Shown here in pieces: positions 1 through 11,456 of a stretch of DNA of 64,000 nucleotides (position 1 is the first letter of the stretch; each line of letters begins with the position of its first letter). The notes beneath the pieces are model-generated. The model was not told where the DNA came from, did not search any database, and worked only from the letters and a program-made list of their open reading frames with translations. Made by a program: the position numbers and the translations under genes. Location: NCBI RefSeq assembly GCF_029962835.1, contig NC_080579.1:83097959-83161958 (forward strand). The letters run 5' to 3'. Source of the stretch: Magnolia sinica. Lineage: Eukaryota > Streptophyta > Magnoliopsida > Magnoliales > Magnoliaceae.

Positions 1-224
1 CCACATGGCCTGATTGTCTGTTTGTCCCAACCCGATAACCACCACAGCTTGGTCACTCGTCTTGACTCAAGCAGCAGCCCGTCCGCACCCACCCGGCTAA
101 AATGTCTAATCAAGGTAATTTCTAATTTTCTATAGTTCTATTTTCATGATTTTCATCTATTCATTTCAAATTTGGGGGTTTTGTGAAAGTGGGGTTGATT
201 AGGGTTGAATGGCCAAATTGGAAT

Positions 225-490
225 GGGTCGGGTGCGTCCGGGCTGAATGTGGTGCATGCTAGCTAGATCAGGTGCGGCCGAGCTAGGTACATTACGTCAA
301 GACTAGTTCGGGTGTGGTCGGGCTAGCTGTGGTGCATCCTGGCTAGCTCGAGAGTGGTCAGGGCTGGCTGTGGTGTGTTCAGGCTGGCTCGGATGTTGTT
401 AGACTGGCTGTGGTGCGTCCAGGTTGGCTCAGGTGCGGCCATGCTAGATGTGGACCATTTGGTGTGTCTGGGTTAGCTTGGGCTGAACCA
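225..490. repeat. Degenerate GC-rich tandem repeat
   Basis: Short variant units such as 'ggtgcgtccgggctg', 'ggtgcggccgagctagg' and 'ggtgtggtcgggctagc' follow one another about every 20 to 45 bases. The units differ too much for a clean period. No reading frame is maintained, so this is best called an old minisatellite-like tract. The first 224 bases hold no recognisable gene. Confidence 0.6.
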
Positions 491-672
491 TTTCTAAACC
501 CTAAACCATAAAGTTAATCCCTAAACCCTAAACCCTAAACCCAAAACCTAAAACCTAAACCCAAAACCCAAACTTTAAACCCTAAACCTAATCCCTAAAT
601 AGCTAAACCTAATCTCTTAAATCTAAACCCTAAAACCTAAACCTAATCCCTAAACCCTAAATGGCTAAACCT
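491..672. repeat. Interstitial telomere-like repeat
   Basis: The tract is dominated by variants of CCCTAAA, the plant telomere unit on its C-rich strand, including 'aaaccctaaaccctaaac', mixed with derived words such as 'cctaatccctaaa'. The degeneracy points to an old internal tract, not a chromosome end. It ends where the sequence becomes AT-rich. Confidence 0.8.
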
Positions 673-1341
673 AAACTTAAATTTTTATTCCCCTAACCCC
701 TTATTGCTTAGCTTATTATTGTGTATTAGACAATTAGCCTATTGTGATTTATTTTTGTGAATTAGACAATTAGTGATTTAATTTTGTGAACTATGGATTA
801 CATTGCTTATTTCTTAGTTTATTATTGTGCATTAGACAATTAGTCTAGTGTAGTTTATTTTTGTGGATTAGACAATTAATTGCTTATTTAAGGATTTGTA
901 TGTAGCTAGGCATAAATATATTATATTTTTGGTGGCATATAAATCACTCAAATTATTCCATTTTAGACAATTTAAGGTTAGATAAATAGTATGCTTTCAT
1001 ATAACCTATTTAAATGCTCATCTCTGTTATGCGCTCCATCTCTCCATTTTTATCTTAATATATTTCTTTATTTTTGTTTGTCATGTCAAATATATTCATA
1101 TTGCTTAGATATTTAATATATAAATGAAATGGAAGATCAACTTATCTGAAGAAATATGGAGAGATACTATTAGAATTTCGGTGTGGATGTTTAAATGGGA
1201 ATTTGAAAGTATTATAATTTATCTAACCTTGGATGGGTAACTAATTTAGAGTTTAGTATATACTTTTAAACATTATAGTGCTAGTGTGATTTAGTATCTT
1301 TCAATTAGTAAATGATTTTGGATGAAAGATTAAGTTTAAAA
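673..1341. other. AT-rich stretch with no recognised gene
   Basis: This stretch contains short recurring phrases such as 'gtgnattagacaattag' near 720-880 and otherwise AT-rich sequence. It may be the degraded 5' part of the hAT element that follows, but I cannot place a terminal inverted repeat. Confidence 0.5.
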
Positions 1342-3263
1342 GATGAGGATGTGCCCATTGAGATTAGTAACTTCTAGAGTTCAATAAAAGGAAGAAAAAA
1401 AAAATGATCGGTAGTGTGGAAAGATTTTGAAGAAATAAGTCTAAAGAATGATACAATGAAGATATGGTGTAAGTACTAAAAGGCTTAATATGCTAAATAA
1501 ATAGACGGGTTGACCACAATTCTGAAGAAACACCTATTAAAGTGTCATAGAAAAAAAAGTGAAAAGCAAGACCTCAGGCCAATTGACACTTTCATTTACC
1601 CAATATTTGGTGGATCCGTTGTAAGGTACCTTATCCACTTATAAGTATAACAGGTACCATATAAATGAGTTAATGACCAGATTTATTATTGCAAATGAAA
1701 AACCATTTCAAATGGTAAAAAGTCAATTTTTGGTCGAATTAGCCAAAGGCCTTAACTATAGATACGAAAAAGTCTCCCGTACAATAATAAAGAGAGTGTA
1801 TATAAAGATATATATATATATATATAAGAGGGAGGTTAAGTTGAAAAGACAATTGTCATCGATTTCTTGAATAAGCCTGACATCAAATTTATAGACAACA
1901 TCTAATCAACAAAAGGAGTATATGTCATTAACTTCCCGCTACGTTAATATCAAATGGAGTCTTTGCAAAAAAGTTATAAACTTTCATTATCTTGTACCAC
2001 CTTACACTAGTTTGATGCTTTCAAACTGCATCTATAGATGCTTTATAAAGTAGGGCATTGAGAAGAAAATCTCATTAATAACTTTAGATAATGCCTCTAT
2101 AAATGATAGTGTGATAAAGATTTTACAAAACCAGTTTAGAGCCACCAATGAGTTGTATTTCAATGGAAAAATATTTTATGTTAGTTGTTATGAATATATC
2201 CTAAAAGATTGGGTTAAAACAATTGAGCCAACAATTGAGAACATAAAAAGAGTGTGAAGTACATACGAGGTCACCTTCACGATTAAATACATGGCATAAG
2301 ATCATGAAATGATTGAATTTGTCATCTTAGAGAACGACGAATCTGGATGTCATAACATTTTGAAATTCAACTTACGAAATGTTTGATTCAGTGATAGCAT
2401 TTAAAGATGTATTCTCTCACTATGCAAAGCATGATAGTACGTATTAGTGGTTGCATTTTAATGATGATTGGACAAGAGCTTAAGTAGTTTGCAAGTTTCT
2501 TTCAGTTTTTCCAACACAACAAAGATCATTTCAAGAAGCAAGTATCTAACAATACATATATTTCTATCAAAACTTTGGAAAGCAAAGGATGTTTTGTACA
2601 AAAGCTAAAATGGACTAAGCTCTTTACAAATAATGACTACAGGTATGGAGTTAAAGTTTGATAAGTATTAGTCTAAGTGCAATTTAGTAATGGCCATTAC
2701 AGTGGTTCTTGATCCTCAATACAAAATGCTTATGATTATATTCATTTTTAAACAGTTGTATGGTAAGAAGAATGTTATTAAGGTCGATAAGATTCATGAT
2801 GTAGTTAGGGATCTGTATAATTTCTATGTAGAAACTTTGGGGGTTGCAAAAAACAATACCAGAGGTCAAACTCCTCAGGTGGGTTCTGATTCTAGTGTTC
2901 CTGTACAATGAAACATGATCGACGATTTCATGTCTTTCATGGTAATAGTTGAGACCTAAATGTAAACAACGTACATAGAACTTGACTACTATCTCAAAAA
3001 GTTACTTGTAAAGCATAAAAGTAAAAAATTTGATGTTTTAGGCTGATGGAAGTCAAAAACTTGTGAATCACAGTACCATACGCTCTCGTTGATGGCATGA
3101 AATATATAGTCAATTTTGATTTTAATTGTGGTGTCAAAATCTACTTTTAGCATGCGAAGTAGGGTCGTGAAATAATATTGAATCTCACTTACGCCAAAGT
3201 CAGTTGAAGCACTCAATTGTACATAAGATTAAATGTGTCCGATCTGAAAAAAGTTAACTCTAC
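1342..3263 (+). pseudogene. hAT superfamily transposase fossil (RICESLEEPER-like)
   Basis: The order of hAT transposase parts can be followed across shifting frames. First comes a BED zinc-finger-like segment near 1400-1550 ('GLTTILKKHLLKCHR', the usual GTT..L..HL..C pattern), then near 1673-1790 a segment like the family's 'P..MV....F..L...LNPRY..PSR' ('KPFQMVKSQF', 'LAKGLNYRYEKVSRTII'). Next are 'KISLITLDNASINDSVIKIL' near 2070-2130, a domain at 2690-2830 with 'LDPQYKM', and the C-terminal dimerisation block near 2975-3230 ('LDYYLKKLL', 'FDVLGWWKSK', 'RSRVV'). Plain stops and frame changes occur throughout, one of them at the second cysteine of the BED finger, so no transposase could be made. 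The family cuts and pastes DNA and leaves 8-bp duplications. I could not find its terminal inverted repeats. The right side ends at the start of the LTR element. Confidence 0.85.
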
Positions 3264-5189
3264 TGATGATAAGTTTAAAAAAGATGAGAGTGAGAGGCAA
3301 GATGTAAGACCCGTATCCTAGTCCGTACTGTTCCGTCGACTCCCGCGATCCTTCCAGTCGAATTTTGGCAATCCGCGACCTATAATCAATATTTGTCGCG
3401 ACTCTAAGTCGTATCCTATAGATTTGAGTCAGCTTAATCCAAGCCTTGTACTATTGCGACCGCACCGTCGCCGCGGTTCTAACGCCGCGTCTTGCATACC
3501 AATCCGATACCCTGGCAGAGAGATGTGGGCCCGTGTTCCGTTCGAGAAAAACACCGCGCATTTGCAATCCCAAGAGAATCTCTACAACATGTCCCATCAA
3601 TCAATCACTTAATCAAACAATCAATCACCTCATGTCAAGTACAAGAGCACCCATACTTTATTTCTCCACAAGTCAAGAAACCACCAAATCAACCAATCTC
3701 TCACCTCACCCATCACTCACTTCACATCCATCACTCACCTCACATCCATTACCCATCACTCTCTCTCCTTACAACCTTCTCTCTCTCTCATTTCTCAACA
3801 CACATTACAAGCTAGCAAGAGAGTGGTCGTTCAACATTTCCAAGAGAGAAAAAGGTGTTTTGCGTGGCCTACTTCCCACCCCAGGAACCTTCATCCTACC
3901 CTTCAAACCTCATCACCCTCCATCAAAGAGAAGCACCAGGAGATTGGCTTTCTATCGGACCAAGAAGATCGATCGGTGGGTACTTTATAGGCTAGATTTT
4001 TTCATGTTTTGATGATGGGCCAAGTGAAGCCTACCGATTGATGGTATGGATCTCACTTTGGACCCTACGTGTGGCCGATGGCCCACCTTGATTCTCATGA
4101 TCATTCCATGATGGGGCCATTCTCCATGGACCCCATCATGATGTTTATTTCCCTTGCATGAGAAGAGATCATCCAGACCATCCATTTTAGGTGGAGAAGA
4201 AATCTCCACTGTTGATCTTTGATTTGGTGGGCCTACATGTATTGGGACCCACTTGATGTATGATTGAATGAAAGGGAAGGCTCATAGTGGCGGAGCCCTC
4301 CATCACATCTATCCCTCTTTCTTTCTCTCTCTCCCACTCTTTTTCATTTGTTTTGTGTATGATGATGTGATTGTGTGGCCTACTCGGATGGACCCCACCT
4401 TGGTGTATGTCTTATCCACACCAACCATGCATTTGGTGGCCCACTTGAGCCAGGCCCACCTTGTACATGTGTTAGGCCCAGACCGTCCAGCGTCCAAGGA
4501 CGCTAGACGTGGAATGAAAATACAAATAAAAGCTTGATTTCAAGATTATTGGGTGGGTCACTCATGCAGGCCCCTCCTTGATGTATAAGTTTAATCCACG
4601 CCATCCATTCCATTCCCAAGCTCATTTTAGGCGTTGAGGCAAAAAATAAAGTCAATTTGACTATTTGGCGGGCCATAGCTTAGAAAATAGTGGTTTTCAT
4701 CGTTAAAACGCACTCTGATTTTTTCTACACCCCAAAACATATTGAATATCGGGCTTGTTTGGTCGATCTTGAGCCATGGAATCCAACGGCTGGGTCGGAT
4801 TCTTCGGATGTGGGCCCCACGTATGAAAAACCCCATAAATTCATTTTTTCAAAGCAAAGAAAAAAAATATTTAGGCAGCACCTGCTGCTGCTGACGCTAC
4901 AGCGTTTGGGCCAGGGACCACGGGTCCCAACCGTGGGCAACAACGTGATGTGGTATAAAATCCACACCGTGCATTTGTTAGGCCCCTTAGGGCAGTGGGC
5001 CCCCATAAAAAATTAGCCATATACTAAGCTCAGGTGGCCCACACGACAGGCAATAGTGTGATTGAATGTCTGCCATTGAAACCCCTTTTGGGTGCCCTAA
5101 AAGTTTTGGATTGATATGAAATTTGTTTTTCCTCTCCATATGGGTCCGTATGACCTTACCAACGGATTGGATGACAAATAAACGCTATG

Positions 5190-5360
5190 GTGGGCCCCAC
5201 GTGGAACCCACCTAATGATGTATGCGTTTTGTTCATGCCGTCCATGGTAGTGGACGGTGAAACCCACCGTGGTGTTTGTGTTTTGTCCACACCATCCACA
5301 GTATTGGACAGTGAGACCCACTGTGATGTACGTGTTCTATCCACGCCATCCAGCCACAGC
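5190..5360. repeat. 53-bp tandem repeat of a MITE-like word inside the 5' LTR
   Basis: Three variant copies of the phrase 'cccacc.tgatgt.tg.gtt' plus 'tccac.ccatcca' follow each other about every 53 bases, with the related 'ggtagtggacggtg' between them. The same block occurs in the 3' LTR near 13356-13525, so it was already in the parent element. Confidence 0.65.
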
Positions 5361-5878
5361 TCAAGTGGCCCACATCATAGGAAACAACGGTGATTGAACG
5401 TCAGCCATTGAAACCCTCTTTGGGTATCACAGAAGTTTGGGGTCAATATGAAATTTGTGTTTCCTTTCATCCAGGTCAGCGTGACCTTATCAACAAGTTA
5501 GATGGCATATAGACATTATGGTGGGCCCCACGTGGGACCCTAATGAGGTAGGCGTTCTCTCCACACTGTCCATCCTTATGGGACCCACCATGATGCATGT
5601 GTTGCATCCAAACCATTCAACCATTTTGGAAGCCCATTTTATGGCAGGGGCTAAAGAATGAGTCAGATCCCTTGTTCAAGTGGGTCCCCACCACAGAAAA
5701 ATAATGGGAACAATGACATTCACCATTTAAACTTCTTAAGGGCCACGATAGTTCCATTCATAACGGTGTGCCCTGTAGGATATTTTAACAGTGGAAATCA
5801 TTATCACTACTATTTGGAGGGCGGTCCAGTTCATATTTTGATATAATTCATTTATATATATTATATACATCTTGATAT

Positions 5879-6110
5879 ATTTATGGCCATCTGTTGAGGC
5901 CCTCCTTGATATTCATAAGGCCCATTTGAGGAGGCCCACCTTGATGTATTTGTGGCCTGTTGTTGAGGCCCACCTTGATATTCATAAGGCCCATTGGAGG
6001 AGGCCCACCTTGATGTATTTGTGGCCTGTTGTTGAGGCCCACCTTGATATTTATGAGGCCCATTTGATGTATTGGAGGCCCATGGGTCGAGGCCCAATGG
6101 GATGTACATG
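5879..6110. repeat. 69-bp tandem repeat, about three units, in the 5' LTR
   Basis: The word 'gaggccc' followed by 'tccttgatattcataaggcc' or 'accttgatattcataaggcc' starts at 5896, 5965 and 6034, giving a regular 69-base period. The matching place in the 3' LTR has only two units. Confidence 0.85.
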
Positions 6111-7959
6111 AGGCCCATTGAATGTGATTCTACTGTGGTTTATGTGTTGACCTTTATGGCGGGCTATTCCTTGGAAGCAATGATGGTTTGAAGTCCACAT
6201 TATAAGAATAATGTTGGTTAAACGTCTGCATTATAACTCTCCCTAGGGCCCATTGATAGGCCCGTACTTGTTGTGTGTAGGCAGTCTAGGCTCTTCTGCA
6301 TTGTAAGGATAGTTCATTACTTTATAACATGCTTAGTACAATTCCATGATTCATGCTCATACGCATCATATGTATGCTTAATATGAGGAATGTTTGATCA
6401 TAGCATAAACCATTGGGCTGAGACATTTACAGGACTCCTTATGAGACGGAGTGCCCCACATGATCGCGTGGTACGCGCGAGATTGTTACATGATTTGACG
6501 GTGTGACTCATGCATCTCGCATATGTGTGACTTGATCATTGTACGCCCTAGTGACATTAGGGTTGTGGCCTCCACAAGTACATCGTGAATGGCTAAATAG
6601 GACACCAAAAATACTTGGTTTTAGCACTATGGGCACTTAGGACGTCCTTGGGTGAAAATCTCAAAATCTTAAAGGCCAAGAAGCGCCCCAACGTCTACAC
6701 CGAGTGAAACATAAGCGCCCGAGTGCCGAATACCAGTAGACCACGTCTCCCACTGTGTCGTGGTGAGTTGGGAGGGGGTGTGGCCTTATCTGCCTGAGTG
6801 AGGGGGCTATAAACTAGGCTGAGTATGACCAGCTCGTAAATAGGTCCGCTATCGATGAGCCAAGTTGGTATTGGCAGACTACTGACTAGGCAGATAGTGA
6901 GGTCTCTTCCACTCGCTAGGCTATGCGGCTAGGGAGGCGGCAGTTGGTGTGGATTGTAATAGACCCCGGTGATTTCCTAAAGAGAGCAATTGTATTAATA
7001 TGTGGACTTATTAAGCAGGAATTACATATCCATTCATTCATTCATTCACTATCAACTCGGGCTGGTGGTGCGCAACTATTTGTCACATGTACCTTCGCAT
7101 GGTCAGGATTTCGGTTAGGCGCGCAACTAACCTGAGATCAGGAGGTTACCAAATTGAGTCTAACTATCAAAATTTAGGTATTGGACTGGTTTAGATAGAA
7201 GTCCCTTGTGGTGGACCATAGCCTGCGATACTACGTACTATCATCCCGACTTCACATTCCAGCATGGTCATTTCATTCGCACCGCATATTACATTGCATC
7301 TGCAGTACTTAGCATTGTGGGTTACCATGTTTTTGCACTTATATGGCCTAGACGGACTTAGCAGGATTTGCATATTGCCTTGCATCATCGGCATGTGATA
7401 TTTGGCTCCACATTTGCATAGCCGATCCGCATTGCGTATTTTATTATTGAATGATTCATGAAGTTACCAGTATCTTTCCGCTTACTCTGAAATCGTATGA
7501 TTCATGATCTTATCAGTATTTTCGCTTATCCCAATGATGTATGATTTATGAGCTTTATTATATACTTGGCACTTACCTTACACACACTTTCACCACCCTC
7601 TAAGCTTTCTATAAGCTTATGCACGATAGATGCGTGCAAGAGGCGTTAGGTTACAACAGCGTTGAACTTGGAGCGTGCAGTTGTCTTCGGGAGCCCTGAT
7701 TTCGATATATGTATTTCCTTTTCAGCATTGTATTCAAATGATTATATTAGTGGATATGTGATGATGATGTTACCTTTATGATTTGGGTATACTTGTAGTT
7801 TCTTACGAGACAAATGTACGTTGAAAAATCCTCCTTGTAGGATCCTAGGATCGGAACCTGGCGTATGGACGCTGGGAGCCGAGAATGGGGTACTATGGAA
7901 GCTGTTGGCACCGGATTAGGCAATCAAAAATTTTCTAAGCCCGATTTCTGGGTTTGGGG

Positions 7960-10900
7960 TGTAACGACCTTGGAATTTTTGTGCTAATCTTTCCTTAAGT
8001 AGTTGTTTTTGGGGTAATTAGCGCTCTACTTGATTGCTTGTGAAATTCGCATCAATCACTTTAAATTGTATCTGCATGGCTCTAAACGTGCAGATTAGTG
8101 AGCGCTACGTTACTCTGAAATCTGGGATCCATCGCTAAATCCAGTTGTTCTGGGGAATTTTTGGAAGATCTGGATCGGACCTAGACCGCGCGTCGAAAGT
8201 CCGATGGCGATGATCTTAGCCTGCGGTCATCGAGTTGGGCTTGGTCTTCACCTCGAAAATCAAGTCGATCCGATGTTCCGGGTCGATTTGGTTGAGTTCG
8301 AGTGAAGAGTGTGAGAACGGTTGGAATTTAATAAGCTTTTTATGAAATTCGAGTCGTGTCGCTTGCGCGACGATTTTAAGCATTTTGACCGTTGGATTCT
8401 GGACCCAATTTCACCCTCCGATCGGGATGGTTGGCCCAGGCATATCCTAGTGCTTGTGGACCGATCGAGTTTCGTGACCGTTGAATTGAGTGTGGTCCGC
8501 CACGGCCGATCTGAAGAGCCGGTCGGCACGAAAACTCAGCTGACCTAGATCCATGGTCGTGAGCTTAAGTCCGACCTTTCGTGGTTATAGGCCCACCGAA
8601 GTGCTTCGTTGGATCGAGAAAGGCGTACTTTGGTTATAACCTAAGTATACCTTGACCCGGGTTATTTCCATCATTTTAAGGCCTATATATAGTCCTTAAA
8701 CCCTAGCTCTCATTTCCACACGAATTTTCTCTAACCCTAGCTTGGAAAGAGAGTGGAAAAGAGAGAGTTAGTGAGAGAGATTGATTGGTGAATCATCTTG
8801 ATTCTTCCTTGTTCTTCTTCACCTTTGAACCTTCACTTTGAATCGTTCCTCTGACAATTCTGAGTTCTTTTGGGGTAAGTTAACCTAACCCTAACCTGTG
8901 TTAGAGCTTAGATTAGACTTGGTGTTGTTGTATCTCATTTCTATCCTTATTTTAGGGTATTCTTGCGCCGTTGACGAAGACAACTCGTCTAAATCAGTTC
9001 GGCGGTTCTTTCTTCGCTTAAGGTGCGGACTTTAAGTGTATAGGTTATGGTTTTCAAGGCTTTCAATCCCGTTAGTGATTTATTCTTGTTATGGATGAGA
9101 TTTCACATGTCAAATGTTATGTTTGCATTGCTTTCCTGATATGCATGTGCTATATTGAGATTTGTGTATTCTAAGTGTATTTATAAAGTACCGTATACGT
9201 ATAAAATACGCACTTGTGCTTGCCATGATTATTGGTCATGTATGTATGCTAGATGCATGTATGACAACTCCTTGGGAAAAGGAAATGTCTAAGTGCATGT
9301 GTTTCAACATACGTCATGTATGTTGTTCCATGAATGCTAAGTGTTTGTAGAAATGCATGAATGATCTACGTGTAACTGATTACACTAAATGCAGGCGTTG
9401 AGAAGTGATTCTCAATACTTCTATGGATGCGCATGATTTCCCTTATGCATTTTACATTCCAAGTTATTTAAATTCAAGCATTCCTATGCTTACATTTATG
9501 TTAAGTTGATATTCTTCAGATGTGTATGCACCATGATTTGAGTGGTTGTTCCATTACTGTTTTACATTCCATATGAATATCTGTCGTAGTGTAGGATGTT
9601 TGGGACTATGCCTTAGTCCAGGAAATCGGTAATTGACCCTATGGTCGTGGTTGAGATTGCTTTCGCCACGTGAGACGCATTAGACGAACCCGAGTCGTAT
9701 TAGAGCTGGCGGCAGTGGTTTGGTCACGCGGAGTGTTTGCGCACTCTATGTCGTTCAATTCAACGTGCGCTCGTGCTAGTCGAGTTCGCCAAGTAACCCG
9801 ATTGTCCGATGCATGTTCACCATGTATGGACGCTATTGCTTGAATCTAGGGTACCGAACTTACCAGTGAAATCCTAATAACCATGGTACCGATCCGCTAA
9901 GACTCATGAGCCGGACATGGTGGTATGGGACACCGTGGTCGAGCCGTCGGCCTACGCCTGGGGTGACGAGCCTCCCGTAGTGACCAGTGAGCAACTAAAC
10001 TCGTGAGCCGATTATGGTGGTATGGGACACTATATTCGTCCTGTCGGCCTACATTGATTGGTGACGAGCCCTTTGTAGTGACCTCGAGCATACCCGGATA
10101 CCGCAAGGAGGTGACGAGCCGATCTGTGGTAGTAAGGGCATGAAAGGCGTGCATTGATTGGTGGAGCCCTTTGCTACGACCTCAACTATATGATCGTATG
10201 AGATGTCTAGGATTGACGACCCTAGTATTGATCACTGTTGGATGGTAATATGAGGAAGGTATCTAAGCTTCCCAAACCTGCAGTGTGAAATGGACTAATA
10301 ACAACTTGGTAATCATATCCATGCACCGCATTTGCATGTGCTTTGTAGATGTGGCGCACTTTGAGGCGATGTCATGCGTAACGTAAGATGAAGACGCCGA
10401 GGGTGTACGCGTGAGGGCACGCATCATAGTGCATTCATACCTGCATTAACAAGAGTACTTAGGATTTATTTAATTGTCATGCTTTATCATTACTGTTTGA
10501 TTGAACTGATAACATGTTAACCAGTGCCTTATTGTTCCACCGAGTTGATCACTCACTCCCACGTTCAGGGCGGTGTTACACACCCACCAGACTCTGTCTT
10601 AGGCCCTGATGTTGCAGATGTGGATGCGACGTCTGAGGCAGAGCGGGAGCTGGATGACGACGAGGCTGCCTTCTCCTATATACAGTTTTCAGACGGGTTC
10701 TAGCGAGCCTCGGTCTGTTGCGCGGGATCTATGGGATGATTATTTTGGGAACTGAAATGATGTAACTTGTACTTATAATTTTGATAAATAACACTTTTAC
10801 ATGATCTGGTTGTATATGTAATTCAGGGACTTACACTTGTACACATATTTTACTATAAGTCTTCCTCTTGCTTTATTCACTTATCCCTGAATCATATCTG

Positions 10901-11035
10901 TGTTTTGGCTTAATCTATCCCATGTTTATGTGCTAATACAGTCAACATACATCATTCATTAATTATGTTGCATAAGTGATGTTTTGGAACTCGGGAGCTG
11001 AGTTATGCTCGACCCCCGAATTTCAGGGCGTTACA
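7960..11035 (+). mobile_element. Solo LTR of a Ty3/gypsy-type element, inserted in the 5' LTR
   Basis: It starts 'tgtaacgacc' and ends 'agggcgttaca', with the family's inverted end words. It is flanked by a perfect 5-base duplication, TGGGG, at 7955-7959 and 11036-11040. Removing it rejoins the end of the host LTR with the primer-binding site. A TATA box 'tatatatag' lies at 8684, followed by a CT/GA-rich leader as expected of U3/R. No internal domain or second LTR is present, which fits recombination between two LTRs of one element. Related copies are at 47710-53673 (minus) and 56857-59603 (plus). Confidence 0.9.
8684..8692 (+). promoter_or_regulatory. TATA box of the solo LTR
   Basis: 'tatatatag' is followed within about 60 bases by 'ccctagctctcatttcc' and a GA-rich leader. 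This layout is typical of the retrotransposon U3/R border. It is probably silent, as no transcribed body follows. Confidence 0.5.
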
Positions 11036-11047
11036 TGGGGCGTGAAA

Positions 11048-11456
11048 GAAGTTGGTATCAAAACATAACTTGAGAATACCTAAAGATAACATCATATATC
11101 TACTGATAGTTACCCTGCACTCTATGATTGTTGAGAACTTACGATAATTAGATCCCCGAGTTCGAATAACTTAGAGAATTTCTGATATAGCTCCCTATTG
11201 TTGAAATTGTGAGGCTGCATAGTATTCCAGTTTCGATCGTTTATGATCCAGGATCTAAGGTCTAGTGAGGTCATCATAAAGCTGAGGAGGCATCTTGGGA
11301 GCATGAGGCTGAGATTCGTTGGCATTATCCCCATCTCTTAGGTGTTTGATTATCTTAATATATTTTGCGATAGGATTTTCCTCCCTTTGAGAGCTCTATA
11401 TTGGTTGTATTGAGGTTTAAATTTTGAGGATGAAATTTTTATTTGGTGGGGAGAGC
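11048..11456 (+). other. Short internal domain of the long-LTR element (PBS to PPT)
   Basis: It contains the primer-binding-like site (11053-11064, similar to the initiator-tRNA-Met complement) and the polypurine tract (11445-11455). The roughly 380 bases between them hold no gag, protease or reverse transcriptase sequence that I can recognise. Confidence 0.75.

Larger units (their letters stand above)
3303..7959 (+). repeat. 5' LTR of the long-LTR element, main part
   Basis: It begins 'tgtaagacccg' and aligns along its length with 11457 to about 16045. After the nested solo LTR it resumes at 11041 for a few bases before the primer-binding site. It contains CT-rich stretches, MITE-like words and a 69-bp tandem repeat. 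Short reading frames here are not conserved between the two LTRs, and I do not treat them as genes. Confidence 0.8.

Noticed and set aside
3446-4012. 188-codon open frame in the 5' LTR
   Set aside because: The matching place in the 3' LTR keeps only a shorter, changed frame, and the residues are Ser/His/Pro-rich from simple CT and 'ccatcactcac' repeats. No domain.
5861-6118. Repetitive 'NRPQIHQGG' frames on the minus strand
   Set aside because: Direct product of the 69-bp tandem repeat, not conserved as a protein between the two LTRs.
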